From contig NC_132981.1 in the NCBI RefSeq assembly GCF_047496725.1, forward strand, positions 9,040,501-9,104,500: a stretch of 64,000 nt of DNA. The letters are read 5' to 3'. This stretch comes from Anoplolepis gracilipes. Lineage: Eukaryota > Arthropoda > Insecta > Hymenoptera > Formicidae. Below are positions 1 through 13,428 of the stretch, piece after piece (positions within the stretch are counted from its first letter, which is position 1; each line of letters begins with the position of its first letter). A program made the position numbers and the translations under genes. The notes below the pieces were generated by a model. The model saw nothing but the letters and a program-made list of their open reading frames with translations, had not been told where the DNA came from and ran no database searches.

Positions 1-2790
1 GCAACAATTTTGAAGTAATTACAGAAAAGAGATGTGTTTCGACTGATAAGACTTTCTCTGTTCGTTAGTTATGTCCAAAATAATTTTAAGGAAATCCACG
101 ACTTTCGCATAATTAATTTTAAATTTAAATAAAAATGAAAATTAAATTAATATCATGCGTTCACGCGATGCAAAAACCATCGGAATGTGGTAAACATTAA
201 AAACATATTAAAAATTGAAAGATTCATCGAGGAATTTTTGCGGTTATTAATAAAATTAAAATTAGAATACAGTAGAATTTCAATGAAAATGTCCAAATTA
301 TCAGGAGTAATCGCGTAACTTTCTCTTTGAAAGTGAAATGGATAAAGAAAGATTTCCATGCAAAATTGTCAAAATCTTGATAAACGTTTAATTTTTGTTC
401 ATGCTAGCAGATGAGCTTTGATTAAAGGATGAGAAGGATGATGTTCATGACTATTTAAGATTAATTTTCAACCAGTTTTTCGACGAAACCTTCGAATAAA
501 ATCCGACGTACAAGCGACTAATTAGCCGGGTCGTCACTTATCCAATTAATTTTTAACACGAACGACAATGAACGATGTTCAAAGTACGCGTCGCGATATG
601 TACGTTTCGACAGAGATCGGTAAAACGGCGAGATCTCCACATGAATGCCGGACAACGACTGCATCCAGCTGCATTCGCGGCTTAAAATGCACTGCGACCG
701 ACAAAGAAAATGGACTATAGCAGCGCGACAATACGCTTGCTTAAATTCAACCAATAATTTCAACATTTTTTGTTGTGATTCACTAAGTAAAATATGAATA
801 ATATATATGAATAATATATTCATTTTGCATATATCAATAAAATAAAATATTCATATCGAAAATAAACAGTGAAAAATGACAATAACGCGCTTAACGTATT
901 TAAACTTGATATTATTACTTGATATATACGTATTTAGCGGACACGTTTTATGTAATTTAATTGCATCATGTTACTCGGCTACAACCAATGGGAGAACACA
1001 AACATTTTGGCACCAGAAATACGCTTTAATTATTATCGATATTCTTATCAATAATACCATTTATTATCGTGAAAACACACCAAGTGTATAAACAAAAAAA
1101 GTTAAATATATTCCGATTATGCTCTAAATATTTTATAAAATTCAGTTTTTTTATGCTTTATCAAATATCTGTCAAAGAAGCCTCCCCAGATATATACTTT
1201 TCAGTAGCAAAATAAAATTTTCTTTATTAAGATCTTATTGATTAAGATCAAAGATCAAGAGTGTAGATTATAATTATGTTCTTTAAAAATGATTTAATAA
1301 GAAATGCAATTAAAGTCTATATTTCAATTGTCATATATGCACGCACATATTAGTTTTCAAATATATTATCTAAAGTTTAAATTTTAAAAATTAGAACCAT
1401 TTCATGCAAAAATAATCATTTTTTTTAAGTATTAAAAAATGACTTTTCGGGATTTTAATTGCCTTAAAATATATTACAGTTAAAAAATTCTAGGACTAAT
1501 TTATACCAAGTGCTTTGAAAAATCCATAACATTTTCGGAAAAGAGTAATATTTAATATATATCTGAAAATATTACGAAATTTCCAAATCGTTCGACACAA
1601 ATTAATCTTAAAATCTCTGAATAACTTTATATCTCTCTTATCTCTCTGAATAATTTATTATTTTAAAGTGATCAAAATCTCGTCAGTAAATCTTTTTTAA
1701 CGTTTCAAAAAATAATCACTTTTGCATGAAACGATTTATCAATGAAAATAGCGATCTGATACTCGGTGACCGGGGTTCTGTGCCGCGAGTGATAAATTAG
1801 TCCTATTGAAAGTCATTAGGCGTTTTATTACAGTCCGTATTGTACGTCAATTTGTCAAATGTACATTAAAATCGTCGTAGACTGACTGGCTGTCGAGGAA
1901 GACAGCCATAACTGTGATTTGTACAAATTCGTTAAATCATTAAATAAATTAATGTATACTATTTAAGAATATTGGCGTCTACATATATATAAAAGAATAA
2001 AAGTTATAAACAGTTTTTAATAACTGTATATACACATATATATTACATATCTTTCTCTTATTCTAATACGACTAAACGTGTGTGATTTACATAGTATATA
2101 CATATATACTATTTTTTTTACGTATCAAATCCAATTTAAAAATCATACAATAATTCTATGCAAATCCTACAGACCTTCTTGAACTTTTCTATTCTTAATC
2201 ATTTAGAGTTTGAAAATGATCTATTAATATATTTCGATAAAAATTTCTGAATTTAAATAATATATATCATTAATATTTATTGTTAATTAGTTAATTACTT
2301 ACAAAAAAATACACATGTAAGTGTTCTCCCTTGATTTTTATTTATACGTTTTACTATATAATTTAATAGTTAATACAAAAAATGACTTTGAAATCATATT
2401 TTTGTAATAAATATGCCGGAAATTGCATTATAGGTTTTTCTCATTTTGTGATATAAAAAAGATATTATCAGCACATATGCTGATTACATATATGCAAAAT
2501 ATGCATATGTTTCTTAATGAAAATGTCAAAGATAAGTCAGGTTCAAATGATGAAAATAAAAAGTATCATTTAAAATAATAATAAGTCACAGAGAAGACAA
2601 TTACTTATATTTTCTTTATAAAATGTCTAGTTAAGAATTTTCTTCACAATGTTCTTCAGTATGTTTATTTGTAAATATAATTCTGAATAATATAGTAATA
2701 TATATTCATCTTCTCTTTCTTCTCTGGGCATTTTCTCTCAAATATATAAATACATTGTGTTATGTTATATATACACATGTATATATACAC

Positions 2791-2840
<50 letters not shown>

Positions 2841-3700
2841 ATGTGTGTGTATTTATATATTTATATATAAACTCTGTTAAAATCAGTATGTCAAGAAAAG
2901 CCTCTTGTTTCAATAATACTATCAGTGTATTAACTATTAATAACACGTGCCCTATATTATCTTTGATAATAAAAAGTAATTGTTTGATAAGTTCTTATAT
3001 ACTATAGTGTATTCACGCTGGTCTCAAATGTGTTTACATTCTTTTATGAAACAAAAACTCGCTTCCAACTCTCATGTCCCCGATAATATTGTACATTTTT
3101 TTAGATTGAATTGCCATTAAAATATAAAACGTATTACAGTAAAATTTAAAACTATATGATAAAAATAACGCAAAAAGAAATAATGCTGATAAAATGTGAG
3201 CGCCTCAAGAAGAGCTACACGTAAAATCGCGACATAACCTTACAATTATTGCGATTAAATGTGATTAAACGTAATATAATTAACAGTAACTCACCTTTTC
3301 GAATACTCGGACAGCTTTTTCTCGTTTCGTGATTTGTGTTTCTGGTTAACTTATCCGAACAATTCTTTATAAATTATATTACGCTATCACACGCAATTCA
3401 TCCACCGAACTCACGAAGGACTTTTCACATATGTATTCGAACCGGTATATTTGTATGTATATATCTCACATAAAAAATTTAAGACGACTTCAAACTGCAT
3501 CCGTTTCTCTCTTTCCTTCTTTTCTAGATTTGACATAAAAATTCAATGAGAAAAAAATTAAACGCATGAAGAGAGAAAGAGACACGTAATCCTTTTTATA
3601 TATTTTAATATAAAAATATATTTACCTAAATATTGTATTCCTGCTCAATGAAAAATTCGCGCAAGCTCTGTAAAGCTTGTTTATGTTTACCGCCATCGAA
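1..3700. other. Intergenic DNA left of the BOD1L1-like gene
   Basis: No reading frame here has family resemblance, splice-site support or sustained coding bias. Most of it is AT-rich. A stretch at about 480-760 is clearly richer in CpG and less repetitive than its surroundings and could be a promoter or an untranslated first exon of a gene beyond the left edge, but I cannot assign a product. A second, smaller patch of the same kind lies near 1740-1900. Confidence 0.5.
2794..2834. repeat. (TA)n microsatellite
   Basis: An uninterrupted TA run, preceded by two copies of the motif tatatacacatg and followed by a TG-rich tail. Open frames spanning it (Tyr-Ile-Tyr repeats) are artefacts of the simple repeat. 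Confidence 0.9.
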
Positions 3701-3764
3701 TACTGCATAGTTTTCATGTTATAAAAGCGATATTACATTTATCGTACGACTAGTTTGTCCGAAG

Positions 3765-4000
3765 CACCGATTGGCTATCGGATAGAAAGGATTTCTAGGG
3801 TTTCGGGAGTTTGCTGCACATTGGCCAATCAGAACGTTCGACAAATGCGAAGCCCTAAACAGTGCGATAAACAAAGCTCTTTGGATTGGTTAGCCGCGCA
3901 TGCGCACGCATGCAATGTGAAGGGACGTGAGAAAAACATGGCCGCAATGGGTATTGTGCCTTGACGAGAAGAGGACTCCGCCAGCGTTGATCGGTGAAAA
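3765..4000 (+). promoter_or_regulatory. CCAAT and NRF1-like promoter of the BOD1L1-like gene
   Basis: Just upstream of the start codon of the BOD1L1-like gene, base composition becomes balanced and CpGs appear. Three CCAAT boxes are visible: ATTGG at about 3770, a back-to-back ATTGGCCAAT at about 3820-3829, and ATTGG at about 3885. A GCGCATGCGC palindrome at 3896-3905 matches the known binding site of NRF1 (Drosophila Ewg). No clear TATA box is present. Motifs are seen directly; promoter activity is inferred from position. Confidence 0.6.
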
Positions 4001-4066
4001 TGATTGCCTCGATTGCTATTTTATGACGAACGAAAATCTGATTCTGGTCGATCATTGTTTGTCGAC

Positions 4067-7000
4067 ATGGAGTTAGGCTTATCCAGTACTCTACTGGCCG
4101 GTGATCCGCGATTGATCGATCATATAGTGGGCGAAGTGAAATCCCAAGGCATCTTTGATCTGTTTCGCAAAGAATGCATCGCTGATGTTGATACCAAGGT
4201 AACGCGATCCTTAACGATATGTCTTTGTAACACATTTAATTCATTTGTCTAATTTTTTCGATGAAAATTAGACATAATTTAATATTGAAACATTAATGTT
4301 AGATGTAGTTTGCAAATGTAATAGATCTTAATTATTAATTAATTGATAAATATATTTTATTATTAAATAAAGAACATTCGTATGGTGTAATATTTTGTTT
4401 GAATTTCAGCCAGCGTATCAAAATCTAAGGACAAGAGTTGAAGGTTCTGTAAACTCTTTTCTTACTAAACAAATATGGAAACCAGACTTAAACAAGAACC
4501 AGCTCAGGGAAACTTTGCGCAAGCATATACACGATGCGCCATATCTAGACGCTGGTGTGGAACGAATAGTGGATCAAGTGGTAAATCCCAAAGTCTATTC
4601 AGTTTTCATGTCACAAATAGAAGATGTGGTATACAAATTCCTGGGTATAGAAAGACCAAAAGTGAAAGAGAAAAATGGTGCTTGCGGTCTCAAAGATTTA
4701 TTACCTAAGGATTTGGATCCAGTCTCGCCAGAATCTGATAAGAACAGTTTGAAGGATGTATCTCTCGAATCATTAGATGCAAGTGATATAAATGATGTTG
4801 ATGGAAGGCAGTTTGACAAAGCCAGTGAACAAAAGTTGCTAGATGAGGAGATATACAGAGATAAAAATAAAACTAGTCCTGAAATCGAACATATCTTTTC
4901 AGAAGAGAAAACATTGGATGAATCTTGTAAAACTTTGAATAAAACTGATAGTAGCTTGAATTTAAACACATCTGGAAAATCGGATGACAAAATGGAAGAC
5001 GAGGATGAAGAGGTTAGCCCAACGTTTGAGCCAATAGACATTATGAACTTGAATGAATCCAACATTTCCAACGATTCACATCTATCAGGAATATCAGAAT
5101 TAACGAGTCACCGATCAAGAAGTGTAGATTTTTCAAATGAATTATCGCGAGATAACTTTGATTGTAGCAATCAGGATTCTCAACTTAGCAAAGTTTCCTC
5201 TGATTCTCGATTGTCGATAGTAACAGACTTTGGCTCTTCTAATCATGGTTTAACACCAGTACACGATACATTGAAAGATGATGTAACAAAGGACAAGTAT
5301 GAAGTTAAAAGTAGTAAAGATAATTTCAAAGCAATCAGGGAGTTTGATTCATCGAAAAACAAAGCGACCAAAAGCAATTTTGACTTTGCTAAAAATAAAG
5401 ATGCACAAGATTATAAAGATTCAAAGGATTTTAAAAGTACTAAAAGTGTATCTTCTAAAGAAAATTCTCGCGATGCTACAGATAGTGGTATGAAAGATAA
5501 ATATGATAAAAACTCCAAGGAAAAGAGTAAAGATAGTGAATCTGTCAAGTCAAAAAACACAAAAGAAAAGACCAGCAATAAGGATGCAAAATATTACAAA
5601 GATAGGAGTAATGAGAGAAAGAAATCACGTAGTCACAGCAGTGAGAAGTATGATAAACATAGTAAGAGTAAATCTAAAGATAAAATCGAGCAGCTAAGAG
5701 AAAATTCAGACAAAGTTAAAGATACCTCGGAAACTTTAAAAGATAATGCTAACAAATTCAAAGATGAGAAGTTTAAAGAAACGGACAAGAAAGATAAAGA
5801 TAATATCAATAAGGAAGCGAAAGACTTGAAAGATATTTACAAAGAGAAGATCAGAGAGCTTCGTGAAAAGAAGGAATTGACAGAGAAAGAAAAATTGAAT
5901 AAAGACAAAGATGTTAAACTTACTAAGGAAATTAAAGATAAAAAGGATTCTGTTAAAGATAAAAAGTCAAATAGAAAAGAACACAGAAGCTCGTCATCAT
6001 CGTCATCGTCGAAAAATATTCCTGTAAGTTATCACGAAAGTAGAAGCAGCAAGATGTCAGAAAAGGTTGCAGATGGGAAAGATAAAAGATCAGATTCAAA
6101 AGATAAAGTAAAACGAGATGAAAAACGATTGTCGAAAGATAATAAAGGTAAAAGCCATTACAGTAGCAAGACCGATCTGTCAGACAAGACTGATCCAAAA
6201 AAAATTTCAAAAAGTGAAAAAGAAGATAAAAGTGGAAAAATAGATGTGAAAAAGGATGGCAAAGCGAGTGAGAAGACGACAAATGGTAAGAAGGACGCGA
6301 AAAATTATCTGCAACAGAGCAAAAGTTTGGATCGCAACGAGAAATCAGATAGTAAGAGAGATTCGAAAAACGATAGCCCGTCAAAGGATAAAAAACGTCG
6401 AGAGGATAAAAAATCGAAGACAAAGGACGATCACTCGAGCTTACGGAAAAGCTCTAATGATCGGCGTTCCACTGACAGAGATGGCTCGAACGGTTCGAAT
6501 AGCAAGACCTCGCCGTCCACCAATACGAATTCCAACGTGACGAGCAACAAATCAGGTACGTCGAGTTTGGCAAAAGAGAATAATCACGTTAGCAATTCTG
6601 GTAGCGAAACGTCAGACGGTATCGAAGAAACGCAAATGAGTGACTCGATGCAACAGCCAAATTGTAAATTGTCTCATAAAATCAGTTTGACAAATGATAA
6701 GAATCATCTGAAGCTGGAACTTGATGGGACAGATGAAACGTATAGCAAGCACGAAGAAGAAACATATCCTCGTGACACAAGTTTACCTTTGAAAAAGAGA
6801 TTATTATCCAGTCAAGAGGACGAATCGACTTCTGACGATGTGAAGATCAGAAAGCCAAAGTTTGCAAAAAATATACACGAAGCTAAAAGATTAATGAAAA
6901 TCAGGAAACTGATGGAAAAGGAGAAACTTAAGGAGAAAGGAGAGAAGAGAGTCGCTTATGAAACGGAACAAAGTTACTCGAGTATAACAAAAAATGTTGA

Positions 7001-8462
7001 TAATCTCGAAGACATGCCAGACGATGAGCGTGTTCAGATTATAGAGATTCCCGACGAAGAGTACGAGGAACCTTATCCTGAAAAGGATGAAACCAATTTA
7101 ACATTGGACGAAAGATCGATAATAATGCTTGGAACTGAATCTTGTACAAATGATTTCTTAAATAAACAATCCAAGTCAACATTATCCAATATGGAGTTGT
7201 GCATAAAGCAATCCTTAAGTGAGATAGTATCGAATGTATCATTAGAAGAAGCAGACACAGAGAATTCAAAAATTGACGAGAAAATCACACAGTCTGATAG
7301 CACACATGTAGAAGATACGGAAGCTTCTACTAAAGAGGAACATTATGTTTCAAAAGACATTAACAAAACACCAAATATTGATGCAGAACAATGTTCTTTG
7401 CAAATAGAGAAAACGCAGGTTTCACAGAAGCAAGGAGAAATCACAATTTCGGTAAAATCTGAATCTGTGGATAATAACGAGGACAAAAATACAGAACAAT
7501 CGATGGAGGAGAATGCGGAAATAGAGGATTATAATGAAACAGAAATACAGAAGGATAATGAAGCACAGATTGACAATCAGACAGAGACAGGAGACAACAC
7601 TGAAGAGCCACAGGATGAGAAGCAGATAGAAATGTGTGCTCCATCGAAAATTGATGATTGCCTGGAAACTAAATCCTCGTCTTCTATTATCAGCGAGGAT
7701 AATGGAGAAGATTGCCATTACTTCAAGACTGACAATAAGAAATCAGAAAGATTCTCCAGTTTCTTAGAATCTTTAGAGTTGTTGGAGAATTCATCTCTAG
7801 AGGATATAATAGAAAGTTTAGGCGGCAAGGTGGTTCTCTCGATACCAAAGTCTATGGCGGCACCACCATTACCGAAATTGCGCAAACGTTCATCCAGTCC
7901 CTTATCGGACATATTGGTAAATAATTCGGATAATAATAATGACGAGCATACACAGACATTACCGCTCAATGAAGATACCGTACACAACGTCAAAAAGAGA
8001 AGATTCAACAAAAAGCCAAGGTTTTCGAATTTATGTAATCCGCAAGGGGTCTCGAATGGCGAAAATTTTGTCATGCCTCTGAGCCCGGACAGCGATGTGT
8101 CCGCGACGAGTGAAAAAACAGCGTCGTCTAATGTAATCAAAGAAGAAAAAAGGTACGTGTTATATGTTCTCAAGGCTTTTTAATAGCTCGAAATTTTGTA
8201 TATATTTTGTTGCGCTGTCTTCATTGCTGTAAACTATATGTTCTGTAATTTCTTCTCTAGATGCACGTATTGAATGTATCATGTTAAATAAATATTTTCT
8301 CAAATACTATTTAAGGAGAGTTACAGTTAATCTAACATTATTGTTCCTTGAAATTGCAGCCGCAATAGGAGCAGTCAACGATATTCAAGTGATGACTTGT
8401 ATAAACCACGTCCGTTATTTTCCAGTTCTTCTCGTCGAAGCAGACGATCTAATCAAGCATAG
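4067..8462 (+). CDS. BOD1L1: BOD1/Shg1-family protein, BOD1L1-like (1325 aa, three exons)
   Basis: Exons are 4067-4198, 4410-8152 and 8360-8462, with GT-AG junctions and preserved frame. Residues about 13-118 form the BOD1/Shg1 domain; GDPRLIDHIVGEVKSQG, ADVDTKPAYQNLR and LNKNQLRETLRKHI closely follow vertebrate BOD1L1. The rest is a very long low-complexity Lys/Asp/Ser/Glu-rich region, predicted disordered, ending in an Arg/Ser-rich tail containing DDLYKPRP. BOD1L1 in vertebrates protects stalled replication forks and associates with SET1-type COMPASS histone methyltransferase (yeast Shg1 is a COMPASS subunit); BOD1 itself regulates PP2A at kinetochores. The start at 4067 has a good context (gacATGG) and sits just before the domain; the frame is open upstream but without an ATG. 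A possible poly(A) signal AATAAA lies just after the stop near 8488. The insect protein is much shorter than vertebrate BOD1L1. Confidence 0.9.
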
Positions 8463-9075
8463 CTAGTGCTACGTGGAGTCAGGTGTTAAATAAACTTTTA
8501 TTTTATACAATTTCAAATTTAGCTCATATAATAATGTGATCATACATCAAAATATGGTGAGTCCCTATATTTAACTTGCTCATTATTCAAATTTCATATT
8601 TTAAATGCGCTTATGTTAAAGTTTCGATCTTTAGGACACTGAAATTATTTATGTAAATACTTTTACATGTGTAATATGTGCGTATAGGAGGTAGAAATTT
8701 ATAAAGAATTACATATTTATAGTTAGAAAATGTTATAAACTTATGCAATCTATAAACTTAATAATTTATAAAGTATAATATTTATCATTGACCAACTTTA
8801 GTTTGCATTAATTATGAGAAATAAAAATTTGTTAAAATATTTCTTTGACAAATTTTTATACATTTTAAAATAGAAATTTTATTAGTTTCAACTAACATCT
8901 TCCATGTATTATCTAATAGGAGAACGTTAAAGATTATAATGTTTGGTAATATTATTGTAATAAAATTGATTAAACATTGGAGAAGGTGTGTATAAAAAAG
9001 CGAAAAAGAGAGAAAGTATTTTTATTTTTAAAATAGTATATCTGTAACTTTTCTTATTTTTTGAGAATAAATGTG

Positions 9076-9076
<1 letters not shown>

Positions 9077-9128
<52 letters not shown>
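9077..9128. repeat. (TA)n microsatellite
   Basis: An uninterrupted run of about 26 TA units in the intergenic region downstream of the BOD1L1-like gene. Confidence 0.9.
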
Positions 9129-9132
<4 letters not shown>

Positions 9133-9817
9133 GTATGTGCGTATGTATATATGTATGTATGGAAGTACATGTATGAATATCTATAAATTTAAATCATTAT
9201 AATAAAATAATCATTATAATAATTAATATTGTAAAGTTTCCACAAGATTTTTGATCAAATGATCATATTTCTACGAATTTTCGGAAATTTGACATAAATA
9301 TTTAATTTTAATTTAATATTAAACAATATTTAGGTTTCCATATGTGTGAAGATTAAAAAATCTTTGTTTATCTGATTTACAATATAGATTATCATTTATT
9401 GGCATAACATTAAAAAATATATATTTAATTCATTACAAGTTCCTGATTTTAATGTCTAAATTCTTATAATTTCTATAAACATTATTATGTGCAAGAAAAA
9501 TCTACAACAGTATATATTTATAAGATTATAATTCTTAGACTGTAAAATTCCCTTGATATATAATATATGATATTACTATTTCTTAAAACACTAATTTTTA
9601 TATATATTCATACTCTTTTATACTCTACAAATAATCTAGCAATTCATCTTTCTCATAAATATTGTCGCATCTCTTCAATATATAAGCATATGACTAAAAT
9701 GAAAATTATATATCGTAAAGTGTAATCCTACGTTTTAAAATTTATGTCGAATTATCTCACATTGTTAAATAACTAATAATTTTCTCTAGTAATCTATATA
9801 TTCTTTTCTCTATTTGT

Positions 9818-9855
<38 letters not shown>

Positions 9856-9857
<2 letters not shown>

Positions 9858-9888
9858 ATCAAGCATAGCTAGTGCTACATGGAATCAG
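9856..9888 (+). repeat. 33-bp copy of the BOD1L1-like stop-codon region
   Basis: This segment (taatcaagcatagctagtgc and 13 more bases) matches 8450-8482, the last codons, stop and first 3' UTR bases of the BOD1L1-like gene, with two differences, both G to A. It sits between two TA microsatellite blocks about 1.4 kb downstream of its source, so it is a small displaced duplication rather than part of a gene. Confidence 0.8.
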
Positions 9889-9889
9889 C

Positions 9890-9930
<41 letters not shown>

Positions 9931-12639
9931 ATATATAACTTATATATAATATATATAAGTTATATATATATATACACATATACACACATATATATATATA
10001 ATATATACAACAAATTATACAGTTGCTTTTTGTAAAACATAATTTTTTATCTTGTGAGCTATTCAGACACAAAATAATAAATCATAATAATTAAACTCTA
10101 AGAAATCCTACATTTTTCGATACTTACAAAACACTTAAATAATATGAAAGCTGCAGAACACAATATTGCGATGTTACATCATACATATTTTTAGATTTCC
10201 TGTGAGAATTATATTCTTGTTTCTGTCGGTAACTACGTAGAATTAAATAAGTGTATAAACATGTGTGTATATATAAAAGAAATAAGTTGTACTTTATATA
10301 TTTCACTATGAAAATATGATAGAATATAATTTTTTTAATTTTTAATGTTTTCATTTATTACAGTTGCGTATGTACTATATAACGATACCAAAATTTATAA
10401 ATCTTCGCCAAGTATTAAAATCGCTTTCAAATATAAAGCGGATTTGTTTATTAACTTTAAAATTATACGTACTAATGTACTTTCCTTCGTCCATTGTTCT
10501 CTATCCTATTAAGTTTCATTAACAAGTTTTATGAGAAATTTACATAAACATTTCAAAGTAGAAAATTGACACAAATTGAAATTTTATACATCTAATCGAC
10601 TTCAAAAATATCTTCCAAATACATACGTATTGAATACGACCAACGTATTGAATTGACCAACAATATTCGAAAGAATCTACAATTTTTGTACTATATATAT
10701 ATTTTTTCTCTGAGAAATACGTTTCTGAAAAAATTAATATGTTACATATCATCGATATTATTGATTCCAGAGACTTGTATAAGTTCAAAGACTTTCTATA
10801 TTTCTTTCATTACGACCAGCAGTCGCTGATCGAGACGCGACATCGACCGATTTGGCTTCCAGCCGTTGGGTCCAATAGATGATCAAGGTTACTGCAACTA
10901 TGTACGAAGATTACAGCGATTAGATATAATAGATTGCTCCCGACATATTAGAAACTTGCATTCTCTATTCTCTGCCGACTCATGCTTGTTTATTTTCTGT
11001 GTACGACCAAACAGCCATCACATAATTGTATTCGTCGAGCGACCTTGTTACTTAGCCGACTCGTCTGTTACGATTAGAAATGCTTTACTACGCGTAATAT
11101 ACAACCTCTCATACACACATACATATGATGGGTGTTATTAAAAATATCTACAAATTAATCGAAATTTAATACACTCTCGTTAAGGAGAGGTCTGTGGCGG
11201 TCAATCTTTTTAGCGTCTCGCATAATCTTGCTTTCCGTGAATAGATCAGTTACCTATCGATGGGTTTATCACTCATATAATGTTGCATAATATCTTCCAT
11301 ACGCATTTGCATAACATCGACCATTGTCTGTACATATACTCTGATGTTTAAAAAAATAAAGAAAGAAAGAAAAGTGCGCCACATTTTGTTCGTTTTACTT
11401 AGATAAAAGGCATAATAAAAGATTCATGAGGTGACATGAAATAGAGTACAATACTTGGATATTATACCGACAGGCTTCTATGTAATGAAATTTTTTAAAT
11501 AATTCTTCAATTTCTCGTAGTAAAGTTTTAAAACATATGTATTAGATAGACGTGTTTATTTAATAATGAGCGGATAAAATTAATATGATCAATTTGCTGT
11601 GGAATTTATTCTTTTGTAGAAAAAAGGTAAAAGCTTTTAATAACTTATTTTGTTAAAACATTTTTTTAATCAACTTCGAGAAATATTCTTTTATCTGAAA
11701 ATTTAATTGCTAAAATAATTTCTTATCGCTAATAATTTTTGACGTATTTCCAACTGTGTATAAATTGTAATTTAATTAAAATTTTATAGCTTATTGTTTA
11801 TGCATGCGCGTATCGGAAGATAAATGTAAAGTGAAACCTTGCATATTGAGTGTTGCAATTTTGCTAATCGAGTTTTGTTAATGAATGACTATCTCATTTT
11901 TTTCTCTTTAGTTTTTTAGAAATTTTTTCTGACAATTTGATATTAACCAAGTTTTTTTCTGCTGTTTTAAAAGTAAGAAGAAAACGTATAAAATACTGAC
12001 GTTTACGTACGTTACGTTTTCTGCGTTATTTTTTTAGTTATTGTACAAAAAAATCTTCATAATTTTATTTCTTTACGTGATAATCAGCGACATATGCCAA
12101 TTTGGATGCGTATATATGATATTGATTTTAAAGTCAACGAGAAGTTCGTAATACAAACCTTTCACTTATTTATGTATTCAATAGCAACCACACGTACAGC
12201 GTGAGTATTATTATGACGTTTAGTCATAAGTTTTTGTGAAGGCTGAAAGGTATAAATTCGGTTTACAATTAGCTATAATTTTCTGCATTTTTCTACAATC
12301 GTCTTTTTTTCACAAAAATATTCAATGTTTTTTTAATTATTAACCAACAACATGATCCAATTTAATTTAATACATTTAATTTTTTTACGATAACGCGGAA
12401 CTAAATAAAAAACTCTTATGATGTAACAAAATTGTCTTTTAATTCTACTTTTCAAAGTTGAAATATATAAATATTTTCAGACAAATATTTATATTATCTA
12501 TAGATAATTGCTTTTTGTAGAAATTTATCGATAAAGTGCAACTGTAAATTGAAAAAGAAATCTACGAGGAAAACCGTGTACGCGGTAACCGCAAGATTTC
12601 GTAATCGTTACGATATCACAAGATCGTCGCGATATATAC

Positions 12640-13428
12640 TCGCGATGACTTAACGCGCGCCGTCTCTCTTTCATCCGGGAAGTTATCATCAACATCGTCA
12701 TCATTGTCGGCTAGAATGTTCATACTCATTCGGCATTCCGTGTATTGCTTCAAGCATCCGTCGAAAGTATATATTTTAAAGCGTTTCGTCTCGTGGACGC
12801 ACGCACGAACCACGTGGTCGTACACGACGCATGCGCGCCACGTGCGTCCGAGCCTAACCTCGCTACGTACCGTCATTCTGCGCGACTGATTCGTACCCTC
12901 GAGATCGCTATCATCGAATATCAAATGTGATTCCGGTCGTATTTCGGCCGATCAAAAACGGATATATCGTGCGCATAATTTTCGCGACGAGACAAGACGA
13001 GTTTGGCAAACGAACGAAAGAACGGCAAAAAGAAAGGGGGGTTATCCGCTCTGTTGCGGAGGCAGTGGGGAGAAACGGGTAACCACTGAGCCTACTTTAT
13101 TCCGGTGCAGCCCCATTAAGAAACGATCGACGCACGCGATCACATGTCGGCGCTCGGCGCGCGCGTAACGTGTGCGTAGTGCGTATTCCATTCCGTATAT
13201 ATACGAAAACTCGTTAACACAAAGCGTTTTACTTTCCCTCTCGAACAAGCCCGTGTCTTCGCGACGAACGACCTTCAAATATCAAACATCGAATCGGCAA
13301 CGCAACGTGTTGGCGGCCAGGTAGGAAGAGAGAAGGAGAGAGAACGGCAGGAGGAACGCGAGAAGAAAGTATTGCGCGACATCGTGCATCGAAACGCGCT
13401 TACGAGCAAGTAACTCTCCCTCGTGATC
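12640..13428 (+). promoter_or_regulatory. CpG-rich promoter and 5' leader region of mitoferrin
   Basis: For about 800 bp before the mitoferrin start the sequence is CpG-rich and of mixed composition, in sharp contrast to the AT-rich DNA upstream. Visible motifs are two CACGTG E-boxes (about 12811 and 12839) flanking GCATGCGC at about 12829, an NRF1-like core. The transcription start and any untranslated exon cannot be fixed by eye. Reading frames in this stretch have no family resemblance and are treated as chance. Confidence 0.55.

Larger units (their letters stand above)
8463..12600. other. Intergenic DNA between BOD1L1-like and mitoferrin genes
   Basis: It probably begins with the 3' UTR of the BOD1L1-like gene and then becomes very AT-rich, with long TA microsatellites at about 9077-9128, 9820-9857 and 9893-9931 and TA-based palindromes at about 9930-9970. 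A less AT-rich patch at about 10800-11340 stands out but has no recognisable coding content. No gene is supported here. Confidence 0.5.

Noticed and set aside
1398..1805. Scattered inverted matches (atttcatgcaaaa and aggactaatttata with their mirrors)
   Set aside because: The matching pieces are not in nested order, so they do not form a simple inverted-repeat element.
2665..3007. Open frames on both strands rich in Tyr and Ile
   Set aside because: They are translations of the TA/TG microsatellite and have no splice or family support.
4004..4066. N-terminal extension of the BOD1L1-like protein
   Set aside because: The frame is open, but the first codon would be TTG; the ATG at 4067 has a good context and directly precedes the conserved domain.
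12616..13278. Several overlapping open frames with Arg/His-rich products upstream of mitoferrin
   Set aside because: CpG-rich promoter DNA has few stop codons in all frames; the products resemble nothing and overlap on both strands.
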